A program made the translations under genes and the position numbers. This document shows positions 52,211 through 60,235 of a DNA stretch of 64,000 nucleotides, in pieces (position 1 is the stretch's first letter; every line of letters starts with the position of its first letter). Below the pieces are notes generated by a model. That model was not told the DNA's origin and did no database searches. It saw only the letters and a list, made by a program, of their open reading frames with translations. This DNA is from Desulfurococcales archaeon (GTDB lineage Archaea > Thermoproteota > Thermoprotei_A > Sulfolobales > NBVN01): positions 16,477 to 80,476 of the forward strand of contig WAKQ01000014.1 of assembly GCA_015523295.1 (NCBI GenBank), given 5' to 3'.

Positions 52211-54378
52211 TTCCTATAAAGCATTCCTCCTTTTACGGTTACATCTTTCCGATATGTAACATAAAGTCTCAGAAACCAGAGAAGAGCGTCTTTAGTGAAG
52301 GGTAGCTCATCTATCGGGGCTCTGCCGTTACTTACTTCTAGTTTCCAGTCTAGGAAGTCGAAAACCATGGGGATTATGGATGCTCTTAACTTTATGAGAA
52401 AGGCATTGTTAACTAAAGTAAATACTCGTTTAAGAGTATCAGGAGCTATTCGGGATAGATGCATCAGCACTTCATAAGATGGTTTTTTATTCTCTATATA
52501 GGCTCTAAAGCTCCCAATTTCATCACTTAATACATTTAACCTTCTTTCTAAATCATCAACTAAACTCACAATATTGGTTATCCCCTTAATTTCATAACTG
52601 GCTAGCTCAGCCCTTACTCTACTTAAATCCATGTATGCTTTTTCAAACACTTTCAGATACTCTTCAGCAAAGACCCGGGTTTTCTCGTTGATTAGCTTTG
52701 TAGCAAGATGAATGGGCGGCATACTCTCGGGAATGTCCTTTGATACTTCTACCATATTTCTCAACTGTTTTAAGGCAAAAGATTCCTCTACTTGAATGAA
52801 ATCCTCCTCTTTTAGGAGTTCCTTGAGGAAGGCCTTTAAATCAGTCAACCTCCTGTAAGATTCACTTACCCTAATCCTGACTGACTGGAGAATCCTGCTA
52901 GAAACATTGAGTAGTTCACTTACCTGGGTTAGTGGTGATTCAGTATCCCTGCAAACATTCTCATCAACTGTGAAATCAATACCTAGAAAGTTCCTCACTT
53001 CTCTAAGCCAGGCTTTAAGTGCTTCAAACAATGCATTACAGGACTCTCTCGATATTCTTTTGAGTATCTCTATCCTCAGAGGAAGTTCACTTGCTGAACC
53101 TATATTTGATAGGAGAGCTAACTCTTTTACATCTATGAATTCGTTTCCAGAATGCATTTTAATATAAGGTGATGCTTTCCTTAAAATTTCTACAGCGCTT
53201 CTATATTCTGAGAGTATGACGTTTTCAATATCATCCAATGTATTAGAAACTATCCTGCACTTTCTTTCAATTGCCTTTAAACTGCCATAGCTTTTCTTAC
53301 CGCTCCTGAAATCCTCCATCAACTCCTTTACGTATTCCTCTAACTCCTCAATTCTGGCCTGTGACTCTATCAGTTTGGCAGTCCTTATACCTGCACTCTG
53401 CAAAAGTGAAATTGCCTTCCTTAATTCCTTAATCTTAGTCTTTACGTTTCTATGAATTTCTGCTATATTTGACCTAAGTCTAGCTTTCTCAGCAATAAGA
53501 AAGTGTAAATCTTTAACGCCTACTGCTGAAATCGGTAGAGCTATACCTAAAATTAAAGATAGCATATTATGGTAGGATATTATCTGCTTATCCGATAGGA
53601 GGGAGTAGGAGAAGATAATCACTGTGAAAATATAGACTAAAGCTGGAATTGTTGATGCTATGGAGTGTTCGAGGATTTTAGCTGGCGTCCTAGGTTCTTT
53701 AAAGTGAATACTCCCTAGGAGGGCTATTACCCCACCAATGAGGAATCCTATTATCCAGGAAATATAGTATATGAGGACCGCATAAGAATAACCTAGCGAA
53801 GTAATACTCACAAAACCCGTAACGATATGCGGAACCCTTCCTAAGTCAGTTGCCGTGTTAGCAAGGCCTACTATAGGGATTAAAGAGAAAATCGATGTAA
53901 GGATTAAGCCACCAAGCGATTTTCTGGAAATAACTAATGCTACGGAGAGAGAGGCTATTCCTGTGACTATCCTTATATCCAATCCCCATAGGCCCAGGAG
54001 AAGCGCCATCAAATAGGCTATTTGAGGAAGCAGTTCTATAGTCTTAAGCTCCTTTATAACGTTCCAAACCCCTGCAAGGACTGGGAGAAATGAAGAAGCT
54101 AGAAGGAATTCGCTTGCAATGGAAGGTTGAGGTGCGTTATAAGTGGCAACTGAATACCCCATAAGCAGGAGAATCCCATAGGATATATATGTCAGGAGGA
54201 GAGGAGCGCTTTCGCCCTTGGGAGAGTATCGGTATATTATCCCTGAACCAATAATCAGTACTGCTAATGAAGCGACAAGCGCGAGGTTAAGGGGGTTATG
54301 AAATAAGCCGAACTTAATTGCGAGAGCGATGAGCCATAGAGAGAGCATTACTGAGATAACTAGAGGGCCTTTCCTCAT
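52207..54378 (-). CDS. Unknown large membrane protein: about ten TM segments plus long helical domain
   Basis: A 723-residue protein. Residues 1-295 contain nine or ten hydrophobic segments with short loops. Residues ~300-720 are soluble and almost entirely helical, with heptad-like stretches (IKELRKAISLLQSAGIRTAKLIESQ; RIEELEEYVKELMEDF; DDLERRLNVLSDEIGSF) that look like a coiled-coil or spectrin-like array. No enzyme motif is visible. The layout resembles membrane anchors with cytoplasmic coiled coils, such as cell-division regulators, but no sequence relation is claimed. It overlaps genes on both sides by 4 bases (ATGA type), so it is co-translated with them. Function unknown. Confidence 0.65.
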   Translation of the reverse strand: MRKGPLVISVMLSLWLIALAIKFGLFHNPLNLALVASLAVLIIGSGIIYRYSPKGESAPLLLTYISYGILLLMGYSVATYNAPQPSIASEFLLASSFLPVLAGVWNVIKELKTIELLPQIAYLMALLLGLWGLDIRIVTGIASLSVALVISRKSLGGLILTSIFSLIPIVGLANTATDLGRVPHIVTGFVSITSLGYSYAVLIYYISWIIGFLIGGVIALLGSIHFKEPRTPAKILEHSIASTIPALVYIFTVIIFSYSLLSDKQIISYHNMLSLILGIALPISAVGVKDLHFLIAEKARLRSNIAEIHRNVKTKIKELRKAISLLQSAGIRTAKLIESQARIEELEEYVKELMEDFRSGKKSYGSLKAIERKCRIVSNTLDDIENVILSEYRSAVEILRKASPYIKMHSGNEFIDVKELALLSNIGSASELPLRIEILKRISRESCNALFEALKAWLREVRNFLGIDFTVDENVCRDTESPLTQVSELLNVSSRILQSVRIRVSESYRRLTDLKAFLKELLKEEDFIQVEESFALKQLRNMVEVSKDIPESMPPIHLATKLINEKTRVFAEEYLKVFEKAYMDLSRVRAELASYEIKGITNIVSLVDDLERRLNVLSDEIGSFRAYIENKKPSYEVLMHLSRIAPDTLKRVFTLVNNAFLIKLRASIIPMVFDFLDWKLEVSNGRAPIDELPFTKDALLWFLRLYVTYRKDVTVKGGMLYRK

Positions 54379-55421
54379 TTTCTAAAACCCCCTAGCCTTT
54401 GAAGAAATTCTTCGAAACCACGTAAAATTCTATATTCTCGAGCGTAAACCGTTATATCATGGTAGTAATCTCTTCGGCTTAGGAAGAAAGATGCGCACTC
54501 CCTCAGTAGATCATTAATGAATGACGTATGCTCTTCTGCTATACCAATATTTAAAATATTGTCTGATGCGGCAGTTTTAGAAGCCAGGGAGATCCATCCT
54601 TCATGCTTGGAAGCCCATTCTATTTCGCTATCGGCTATAAATCTTTGAGGCCCTTCTATAATTAGAAATGCCTTTCTTGCTTGGAAGTGAGTTCCCCAGT
54701 TTATGAATTTAGCGAACTCGATAAAGCCGGCTAAGTCTCTGAAAATATCCGGAGACCTTGTTGAGAAACATGTAAGCTGAAGCAATCTAGACTTTCTATC
54801 ATGTTCTCCACCAAAATCCAACGCCTTGGGAACATTTGACATGCACCATTTACGGAGAGAATGGATTTCATGACTAGAGAGGTAGTTTTCTAGCCTGTTT
54901 AGAGGGATCAAGTAAATGACATCAACTAACCCCTCCGTCAGTAATGCAGCTATGAAAGATAAAACGTCGAGTTTTTTATCGGGCTTCCATAAAGGATCAA
55001 CCTCTATAACGGCGTGAACAAAGGCTTCCCTATTCACTTCTCTTAAGTCCTTTAAGCTATAGTATATGAGTGCTTCTCCTACTGTTAAAGGTGGAAGGGC
55101 TATTAAAATATGTTTAAGGTCCGAAATCATCAAAGACTCCATCTTTCTAAGTGAATCGCTAAGCTTTTCAGGAGTTATTGATACCCAAAAATCATTTTTA
55201 ATTTCAGGAACCTGAATATGATAAGTGTCTGTGTCTGTACTAGGTTCCTGAGTGTCGCTATTTAGAATGAGGGAAGCAGCTCTCTTTCCTGTTGGCTTCG
55301 GTAAAAGGTGTGATTTTTCTTGGGATGTTATCGTCAAGGTTTCATAGTCAACCAGTTCTATATTCTCTATTAGCCTATCTATGTAGTCGGAAACTACACT
55401 AATCTCCACGCTCATGCCCAT
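54375..55421 (-). CDS. FtsZ/tubulin-fold-like protein lacking GTP-binding motifs (candidate pseudo-tubulin)
   Basis: A 348-residue protein that aligns by eye with archaeal FtsZ along most of its length: LILNSDTQ corresponds to [26 protein letters not shown] to the strand plus T4 loop [31 protein letters not shown] to [25 protein letters not shown] to TDTLVVIPNEKLFEIV; and [19 protein letters not shown] to the C-terminal GATGALIHVMGPEDLTLEE. Spacing from NSDTQ to IPLNRL is about 124 residues against about 128. The GTP loops are gone: the glycine-rich T4 reads PPLTVGE, and no T1 GCGGAG or T7 NxDxxD is seen. It leads an operon with a large membrane protein. Homology is a hypothesis from pattern reading. 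Confidence 0.5.
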   Translation of the reverse strand: [348 protein letters not shown]

Positions 55422-55476
55422 ATTAAATTGCAGATGATATTATTAAAGGTCTCAACTATGGTGCGGACTACTTAAG

Positions 55477-55944
55477 CTACTCAATCATCCCAACGTCAGA
55501 ACTGCCCTGTCTTAATCCCTTCCCCGCAAATTTCTGGAGACCCTCTCCTCCCTTTAGGAGGAGCACCGCAAGGTTTTTAGCATGTTTAGCTGCCCTGTCT
55601 TTAGCTATTTTGGCAAGTTCGTCAGGATTTTCGCTTTCATCCTCATGTACCGTTACATCAAGTACATGTTTGTTAGTTAGGAGCTGAACTAATTGAAGGG
55701 ACATTGATGCAACCCCGTATGAAATCTTATCCGTCACCGTCTTTCCAACCCATGCTAATGTGATGACACCATCACATCCTTCCTCCTCAATCAGTTTTTT
55801 AGCGGCTACTGGGACATCCTTGATTCCTGGCACGGTATATCTAACTATCCTCACGTTAGGTAACTCTCTAGTTAAGACTTCCTGAGCTATCATTCCCATA
55901 TCAACTCTCGAGAAGGTTGTATCCACTATCCCGACCTTAAGCAT
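55477..55944 (-). CDS. ribC: Riboflavin synthase, archaeal type
   Basis: A 155-residue archaeal riboflavin synthase, which dismutates two molecules of 6,7-dimethyl-8-ribityllumazine to riboflavin and is related to lumazine synthase rather than to bacterial riboflavin synthase. KVGIVDTTFSRVDMG, RYTVPGIKDVPVAAK, GVITLAWVG and VLDVTVHEDESENP are characteristic. I prefer the ATG at 55944 (MLKVGIVDTTF) because GGAGGT precedes it by about 4 bases. It is a single gene with an AT-rich promoter region at 55980-56030. No other riboflavin gene is nearby. Confidence 0.93.
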   Translation of the reverse strand: MLKVGIVDTTFSRVDMGMIAQEVLTRELPNVRIVRYTVPGIKDVPVAAKKLIEEEGCDGVITLAWVGKTVTDKISYGVASMSLQLVQLLTNKHVLDVTVHEDESENPDELAKIAKDRAAKHAKNLAVLLLKGGEGLQKFAGKGLRQGSSDVGMIE

Positions 55945-56035
55945 CTTGACCTCCAGAAATGACATGCTACGGGTAGATTAAAACCCTATAGTGCCTTAAT
56001 CTCTAAATATAGCTATATAAGAATAAAATAATAAG

Positions 56036-56083
56036 AGAATAAGAAAAAAGCTATACAAAAACTTTATTTACACTATTTTTGTA
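56036..56083 (-). terminator. T-rich end and inverted repeat downstream of gdhA
   Basis: TACAAAAA (56054-56061) and TTTTTGTA (56076-56083) form a perfect 8-bp inverted repeat with a 14-base centre, 23 bases beyond the gdhA stop. On the minus strand it is followed by AGCTTTTTTCTTATTC. It is most likely the gdhA terminator; an AT-rich operator for ribC is less likely. Confidence 0.4.
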
Positions 56084-56105
56084 TGGTTACATTTTTGAAT
56101 TGCCT

Positions 56106-57374
56106 TTAGATCCATCCTCTTAATTTCATAGCGTTATAGACTCTCTCGACGGCCAGTACGAAGGCGGCGTCCCTCATGGTCACGAGTTTGTCTGGGTGCT
56201 GAGCCTTTAGCTTCTCCCATCTATCAGCTGTTCTATGGAAGTTGTTCCTCATGATCTTTGCGAGTTTCTCTCTTGTCTCTTCCTCATCCCAGAAGTAGTA
56301 TTGTAGATCCTCAACCCATTCTAAGTAGGACATTACCACACCTCCAGCATTAGCTAGGATGTCAGGCACAGCGGCAACGAAGTCTTTCCTGCTATATAAC
56401 TTCTTCTCAGCTTCAGGAGTTGTAGGCCCGTTAGCTGGCTCAACTATAAGCTTAGCCTTCACTTTATCTGCATTCTCTGCTGTAATGACATTCTCAATGG
56501 CTGAGGGAAGTAGGATGTCAGCTTCAACGAAGAGCGGTGCCATAGAGTCGTTGATCTTCTGGCCTTTGGGGTAGTTTATGACCTTCCTGGTTTCATTCTT
56601 CACTTTCATAGCAAGTTCTACATCGATTCCCTCGGGGTCATATACAGTGCCAGAGGTATCGCTGATTGCTACTACCTTGGCGCCCCATTTAGTTGCCCAG
56701 TAAGCTGCCCACTGCCCAGCATTTCCAAATCCATGGATCGAGATGGTCTTACCTTCAAAGCCGCCGAGCCATTTCTCAGCAGCTTCCTTAGCAACTACGA
56801 TTGCACCAAAGCCGGTTGAGTACATCCTCACGGGATTGCCCCAGAGCTCAGGAGGCTTGGCTGTGAAAGCACCTGGGACATTGTAACCTTTAAGCTTGCT
56901 TATCTCGTCAACCATCCAAGCCATTATTTGCGGGTTGGTGTTGACGTCAGGGGCAGGTATATCCTTCTCGGGACCGATTATCGGAGCTATAGCTCTTGCG
57001 TAACCCCTGCTCAGTTGCTCGAGCTCCTTCATGCTAAGCTTTTTCGGATCCACCCTAACAGCTCCTTTGCCTCCGCCGTAAGGGATGCCCGCCAATGAAT
57101 TCTTCAAAGTCATTCCAGTAGCTAGAGCTATGTCTGTTTCCAAGGTTACTTCAGGATGGAATCTTATGCCTCCCTTATAGGGCCCTAATGCATTATTGTG
57201 CTGGACCCTGTAGCCCTCGAAAATCATGAGTTTGCCGTTGTCCATACGCACGGGTATCTTAACTGTTAATATTCTATCGGGTTTGCTAAGGTACTCATAT
57301 ACTTCCTCAGGTAAGCCAGCTAGATTCACTGACTCTTTCAAAACACCTAGTAGCCATTCTAGATATGATGGCAT
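56106..57374 (-). CDS. gdhA: Glutamate dehydrogenase
   Basis: A hexameric glutamate dehydrogenase of 422 residues that interconverts glutamate and 2-oxoglutarate plus ammonia. Seen: the substrate domain [14 protein letters not shown], the catalytic lysine in [31 protein letters not shown], the Rossmann loop [15 protein letters not shown], and [12 protein letters not shown]. After the second strand it reads AISDTSG, which leaves NAD or NADP preference open. The ATG follows GGTGA by 7 bases, and GTATAAATT lies about 35 bases upstream. Together with the ior and dehydrogenase genes it supports amino-acid catabolism. Firm identification. Confidence 0.97.
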   Translation of the reverse strand: MPSYLEWLLGVLKESVNLAGLPEEVYEYLSKPDRILTVKIPVRMDNGKLMIFEGYRVQHNNALGPYKGGIRFHPEVTLETDIALATGMTLKNSLAGIPYGGGKGAVRVDPKKLSMKELEQLSRGYARAIAPIIGPEKDIPAPDVNTNPQIMAWMVDEISKLKGYNVPGAFTAKPPELWGNPVRMYSTGFGAIVVAKEAAEKWLGGFEGKTISIHGFGNAGQWAAYWATKWGAKVVAISDTSGTVYDPEGIDVELAMKVKNETRKVINYPKGQKINDSMAPLFVEADILLPSAIENVITAENADKVKAKLIVEPANGPTTPEAEKKLYSRKDFVAAVPDILANAGGVVMSYLEWVEDLQYYFWDEEETREKLAKIMRNNFHRTADRWEKLKAQHPDKLVTMRDAAFVLAVERVYNAMKLRGWI

Positions 57375-57406
57375 ATGTATTTCACCATAATATATGTATT
57401 CTGGGG

Positions 57407-57415
57407 AATTTATAC
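57407..57415 (-). promoter_or_regulatory. TATA box of gdhA
   Basis: On the minus strand GTATAAATT stands about 33-41 bases before the gdhA ATG, with GGTGA as ribosome binding site between. It is a textbook position for an archaeal promoter with a short leader. Confidence 0.5.
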
Positions 57416-57517
57416 TTTATTCTATTTGCTTTAATCAATCTCTTATAAGTTTAGAAATACTAAAATAACACCATATGTAGCATAATGTTATTTATGGTGG
57501 TAATGAAGTGTTAAGTT

Positions 57518-58240
57518 ATGAGGGAGGAAATGGGACTGCTTAACCTGCTATGCTATCCTTCAGGGAGTATGAAGTGTATCGAAAACAGGTGGAAAACACT
57601 CCGGGGTATAGGAGTGAGAAGGCTTCTGAGCTGTGGTAGAGTCTCTATAGGGAGATACAGGGTTTTAGGTAAAGGTCATTCATCTGTGGTTTTAGCTGCA
57701 GAGATGGAGGAGGGCTTAAAGGTAGCTGTGAAGGTTTTGAGAAGTGATTCGAAAAGAGAGGATCTTTTATTAGAATGTCGCTTTATGAGGCGGGCCTACC
57801 CAGTTGCTCCTAAGGTCTATGCCTGCGTTAATTCGATGATAGTGATGGAGCTTCTTGACGGGTTTCATTTAAGTGAGTTCCTGGATAATGTAGGCAACTG
57901 TAAGGAGTTCATGCTATTGGTGGCTAAGATTTCAGAAGCTGTGAACTGGCTGGACAGGATAGGAGTAAATCATAAAGAACTTGTCAATCCTCTAAAGCAT
58001 GTTTTCATCCTTCATGACGGCAGAATCAAAATTATTGACTATGAAACTGCTTCATCAGGCTTTGGTTGTAACTTGTGTAGTTTTCTCTCATGGGTTTTTC
58101 GTCACTCTAGAACCAAGATTGACTGTTTAAGATCTAATCCTTCGTCGATGGATGTAATTAGACGCTTGCTCAAAAATTATAAGAATGGAAGGCTGGATAT
58201 GTTCCAATCCATTATTAAGATCCTAATTGGCCTCACCTAA
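57518..58240 (+). CDS. Atypical serine/threonine protein kinase (COG2112-like)
   Basis: A 240-residue kinase-fold protein of the archaeal/eukaryotic RIO-piD261-like group. Nucleotide loop: YRVLGKGHSSVVLAA; ATP lysine: LKVAVKVLRSD; helix C glutamate: LLLECRFMRRAYP; hinge: SMIVMELLDGF. The catalytic loop is unusual, GVNHKELVNPLKHVFI instead of HxDLxxxN, but this form is shared by COG2112 members, and the metal aspartate is in IKIIDYETASSGFG. The first ~40 residues are an extension with an RVSIG lead-in. Targets are unknown. Its end overlaps the convergent JAMM gene by 8 bases. Confidence 0.8.
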   Translation: MREEMGLLNLLCYPSGSMKCIENRWKTLRGIGVRRLLSCGRVSIGRYRVLGKGHSSVVLAAEMEEGLKVAVKVLRSDSKREDLLLECRFMRRAYPVAPKVYACVNSMIVMELLDGFHLSEFLDNVGNCKEFMLLVAKISEAVNWLDRIGVNHKELVNPLKHVFILHDGRIKIIDYETASSGFGCNLCSFLSWVFRHSRTKIDCLRSNPSSMDVIRRLLKNYKNGRLDMFQSIIKILIGLT

Positions 58241-58958
58241 TGAGATACACTCTTATGTTTTTACCGACTTTACCGTGGGAAAGAAAATCCTTTAATTCCT
58301 TTGCATTTCTCGAGCTTAGGGCCGACCTAAGCCTGCTTAAGGCTATATAATCCTCTTCAAGGAAAGGCCCCTCACGTAGGATAAATAATTTACAGTCTAG
58401 GGAAATTATGCCCCCGCCTAAACCGCCATCCAGGAGTAGGTTAATTAAGGTTCTAATGTCGTGAGGTGAGGGCATACATCCATAGGGATGTGTGTGTGCT
58501 GATGCGACAGCCTTGACATTGGGTATTATCACTTTATTTACATCCCCTTCAAGCTCTAAGGCCCTCCCATCTCTTAATATGATAAACATATACTCAATCC
58601 CTTCTGCTCTAGTTCTCACAGCTGGACTAGTTAAGTGGGATGTAGCAAGCCTTATGAATAGGTCAGAGGCTTTTTTATAAAGTCTTTGAAGTTCTTCACC
58701 CCTATCACAGGAGGTTATCGAGTAGTGTCGGAGAAGTCCTCTGTCTACGGCCTCATCAAGCTCGTATCCCCCTTCTGGTGGCTCTTCACAAGATCTATAG
58801 CAGATCAGGGCCTCATCATCCTCTAAAGCGACTTTAAGGTCTCTACATCCCCACACGCCAGCTAGCGTCTCGAGAGCGTTGATCATCAGGTTAAGCATGG
58901 CAAGCTTTCTGGTCTTAGCAGATGTTACTTCAAACTCTGCATGTCGCCTTATATCCAA
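58233..58958 (-). CDS. JAMM/MPN-domain protein (putative metalloprotease)
   Basis: A 241-residue protein. Residues ~120-200 form a JAB1/MPN domain with the zinc motif AHTHPYGCMPSPHD (HxHPx5SxxD), a candidate glutamate upstream (EGIEYMFIILRDG or ALELEG), and the IISLDCKLFILREG strand. JAMM enzymes remove ubiquitin-like modifiers or peptides in archaea. The N-terminal ~115 residues are unfamiliar, with several cysteines (GCRDLK, ICYRSCEEPPEG, SCDRGEE) that could be structural. The TTG start follows GGGGGG by about 5 bases. No ubiquitin-like gene is adjacent. Domain assignment is good; substrate unknown. Confidence 0.7.
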   Translation of the reverse strand: MDIRRHAEFEVTSAKTRKLAMLNLMINALETLAGVWGCRDLKVALEDDEALICYRSCEEPPEGGYELDEAVDRGLLRHYSITSCDRGEELQRLYKKASDLFIRLATSHLTSPAVRTRAEGIEYMFIILRDGRALELEGDVNKVIIPNVKAVASAHTHPYGCMPSPHDIRTLINLLLDGGLGGGIISLDCKLFILREGPFLEEDYIALSRLRSALSSRNAKELKDFLSHGKVGKNIRVYLIR

Positions 58959-59034
58959 TACTGCCCCCCTCAGAATATCTTCAAGTGATGGATGTCGCCA
59001 ATAGAATTAAAGCCTTAATGGCTGATTTAATTAG

Positions 59035-59721
59035 GTGGCAGGGACGGATACTTCAAAAGATTATAGACTCCTGCTCGTAAAGGATGCTGTAGAGAGGCTG
59101 GATAGGATCGTCCGTGTGTGGAGTCTTAACTACCCTATACGTAAATCAAAAGTTACTGAACTAGTTAAAAAAGTTAGAGGGACGGTGGATTCCCTCCTAT
59201 ACTCTTACCTGCCTCTCACCTACCTAGTGAAGCATGATGCTTTAAGCGCGCTCCGCGAGTTAGGTGAAAGATTAGCGCAAGAACTCCTCCCTCCTAAAGG
59301 GGCTGTGCTTGATAAGAGAACTAAGTTTTATGTGGCGGAGATAAGATACGCATTACTTCAGATAATAAATTTGCGGCCGAGGCTCCTGTTAGGGGAGGAG
59401 AATAGGCCTGAATATGCTGTTGACATTGTTGGAGTGGAGATTGCGTCAGTATCGAAACATCCAAGCACGTCTAAACTCTTCATAACTAAGGCAGGGACTC
59501 AGAAATTCGGTCTAACGATAGTGACGAACATTGAAAACGTTAGGAAGGGTGAGGTAAGGGCGGCAGCTATACTCCCCCCAAGGGAATTTTTTGGAGTAGT
59601 GAGTGAGGCCATGTACTGCAGTGAGCCAATACCTAGGGATTACGTAGGCAAGAGACCACCTTCAACACTCTTAGATGTTAAGGCAATAGCCTCAGTAGTG
59701 GAGGCTATACTTAAGCAATGA
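59035..59721 (+). CDS. RNA-binding protein with C-terminal EMAP-type tRNA-binding domain (COG2517-like)
   Basis: A 228-residue protein starting with GTG. The N-terminal ~120 residues are helical and basic (VKKVRGTVDSLLYSYLPL), and the C-terminal ~100 contain an EMAP/CsaA-like OB-fold (YAVDIVGVEIASVSKHPSTS, then FGLTIVTNIENVRKGEVRAA and PPREFFGVVSEAMYCS). Archaea carry this as a predicted RNA-binding protein of the translation apparatus; it may bind tRNA or rRNA. It is a single gene, and the sRNA candidate on the other strand begins 3 bases beyond its stop. Confidence 0.78.
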   Translation: MAGTDTSKDYRLLLVKDAVERLDRIVRVWSLNYPIRKSKVTELVKKVRGTVDSLLYSYLPLTYLVKHDALSALRELGERLAQELLPPKGAVLDKRTKFYVAEIRYALLQIINLRPRLLLGEENRPEYAVDIVGVEIASVSKHPSTSKLFITKAGTQKFGLTIVTNIENVRKGEVRAAAILPPREFFGVVSEAMYCSEPIPRDYVGKRPPSTLLDVKAIASVVEAILKQ

Positions 59722-59724
59722 GGA

Positions 59725-59790
59725 TAAGTCAGACAGCCGCCACCACTTCATAGCTAAGGCTCAGCTAAAGACAGAACTCATCACACTCAA
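59725..59790 (-). ncRNA. Box C/D guide sRNA candidate (16S 530-loop guide)
   Basis: On the minus strand the intergenic sequence reads box C GTGATGA (59784-59778), a 13-base guide, box D' CTGA (59764-59761), a 9-base spacer, a relaxed box C' ATGAAGT (59751-59745), exactly 12 guide bases (GGTGGCGGCTGT) and box D CTGA (59732-59729). This is the complete archaeal C/D sRNA architecture. The second guide can pair for ten bases, one of them G-U, with CAGCCGCCGC of the 16S 530 loop, the universal 519 primer site. By the box D plus five rule it would methylate C522 (E. coli numbering). The first guide's target is not recognised. A strong terminal stem is not seen. Confidence 0.6.
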
Positions 59791-59835
59791 CTACTTAACG
59801 CCAACTCAATTTTTATGATTTAGATCCCTTCATCC

Positions 59836-60222
59836 CTAATACTTGTAAAGCTCCATCTGTTGCGTAATATAAGGATCTAACAACTCCGCCTTCCTTAATA
59901 ATCGCCTGAAAACCTCATGGAAGTCCTTAAGGTTAACGCTACCGTAACCGCTCAGCTTTAGATTAAGTTCAGCTACCTTAGAAAAATCGCGCTTATCTAT
60001 TAAGCCATTATCATAGGCTATTGATGCTATATATGTTAAGTCTAGTTCAGGTATGGAGATCCCCTTAAGCATTAGCAAACCCCTGAGTAATTCCCTGAGG
60101 GCTTCCTTACCCCTCAGCATAAGCTTTGCATTATTCGATATTCCACTATATATTCTCAGGGCCTTTACAAACAGCTTCAGGGCGTCAGAGTATGAACCTC
60201 TTACCATGTAGAAACCCGTCAT
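59836..60222 (-). CDS. Small helical protein of unknown function, downstream of hxlB
   Basis: A 128-residue, wholly helical protein (DALKLFVKALRIYSG, LMLRGKEALRELLRGLLML, FHEVFRRLLRKAELL). It has the look of a HEPN-type or TPR-like helical bundle, but none of the HEPN catalytic residues (RxxxxH) is present, so I do not assign it. It follows the hexuloisomerase gene after 13 bases in the same direction and is probably co-transcribed. A role as binding partner or in formaldehyde/pentose metabolism would be guesswork. Confidence 0.6.
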   Translation of the reverse strand: MTGFYMVRGSYSDALKLFVKALRIYSGISNNAKLMLRGKEALRELLRGLLMLKGISIPELDLTYIASIAYDNGLIDKRDFSKVAELNLKLSGYGSVNLKDFHEVFRRLLRKAELLDPYITQQMELYKY

Positions 60223-60235
60223 CTGGTTATGAGAG

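Noticed and set aside
59836-60222. HEPN toxin
   Set aside because: It is helical and of suitable size, but no RxxxxH motif and no nucleotidyltransferase partner are present.
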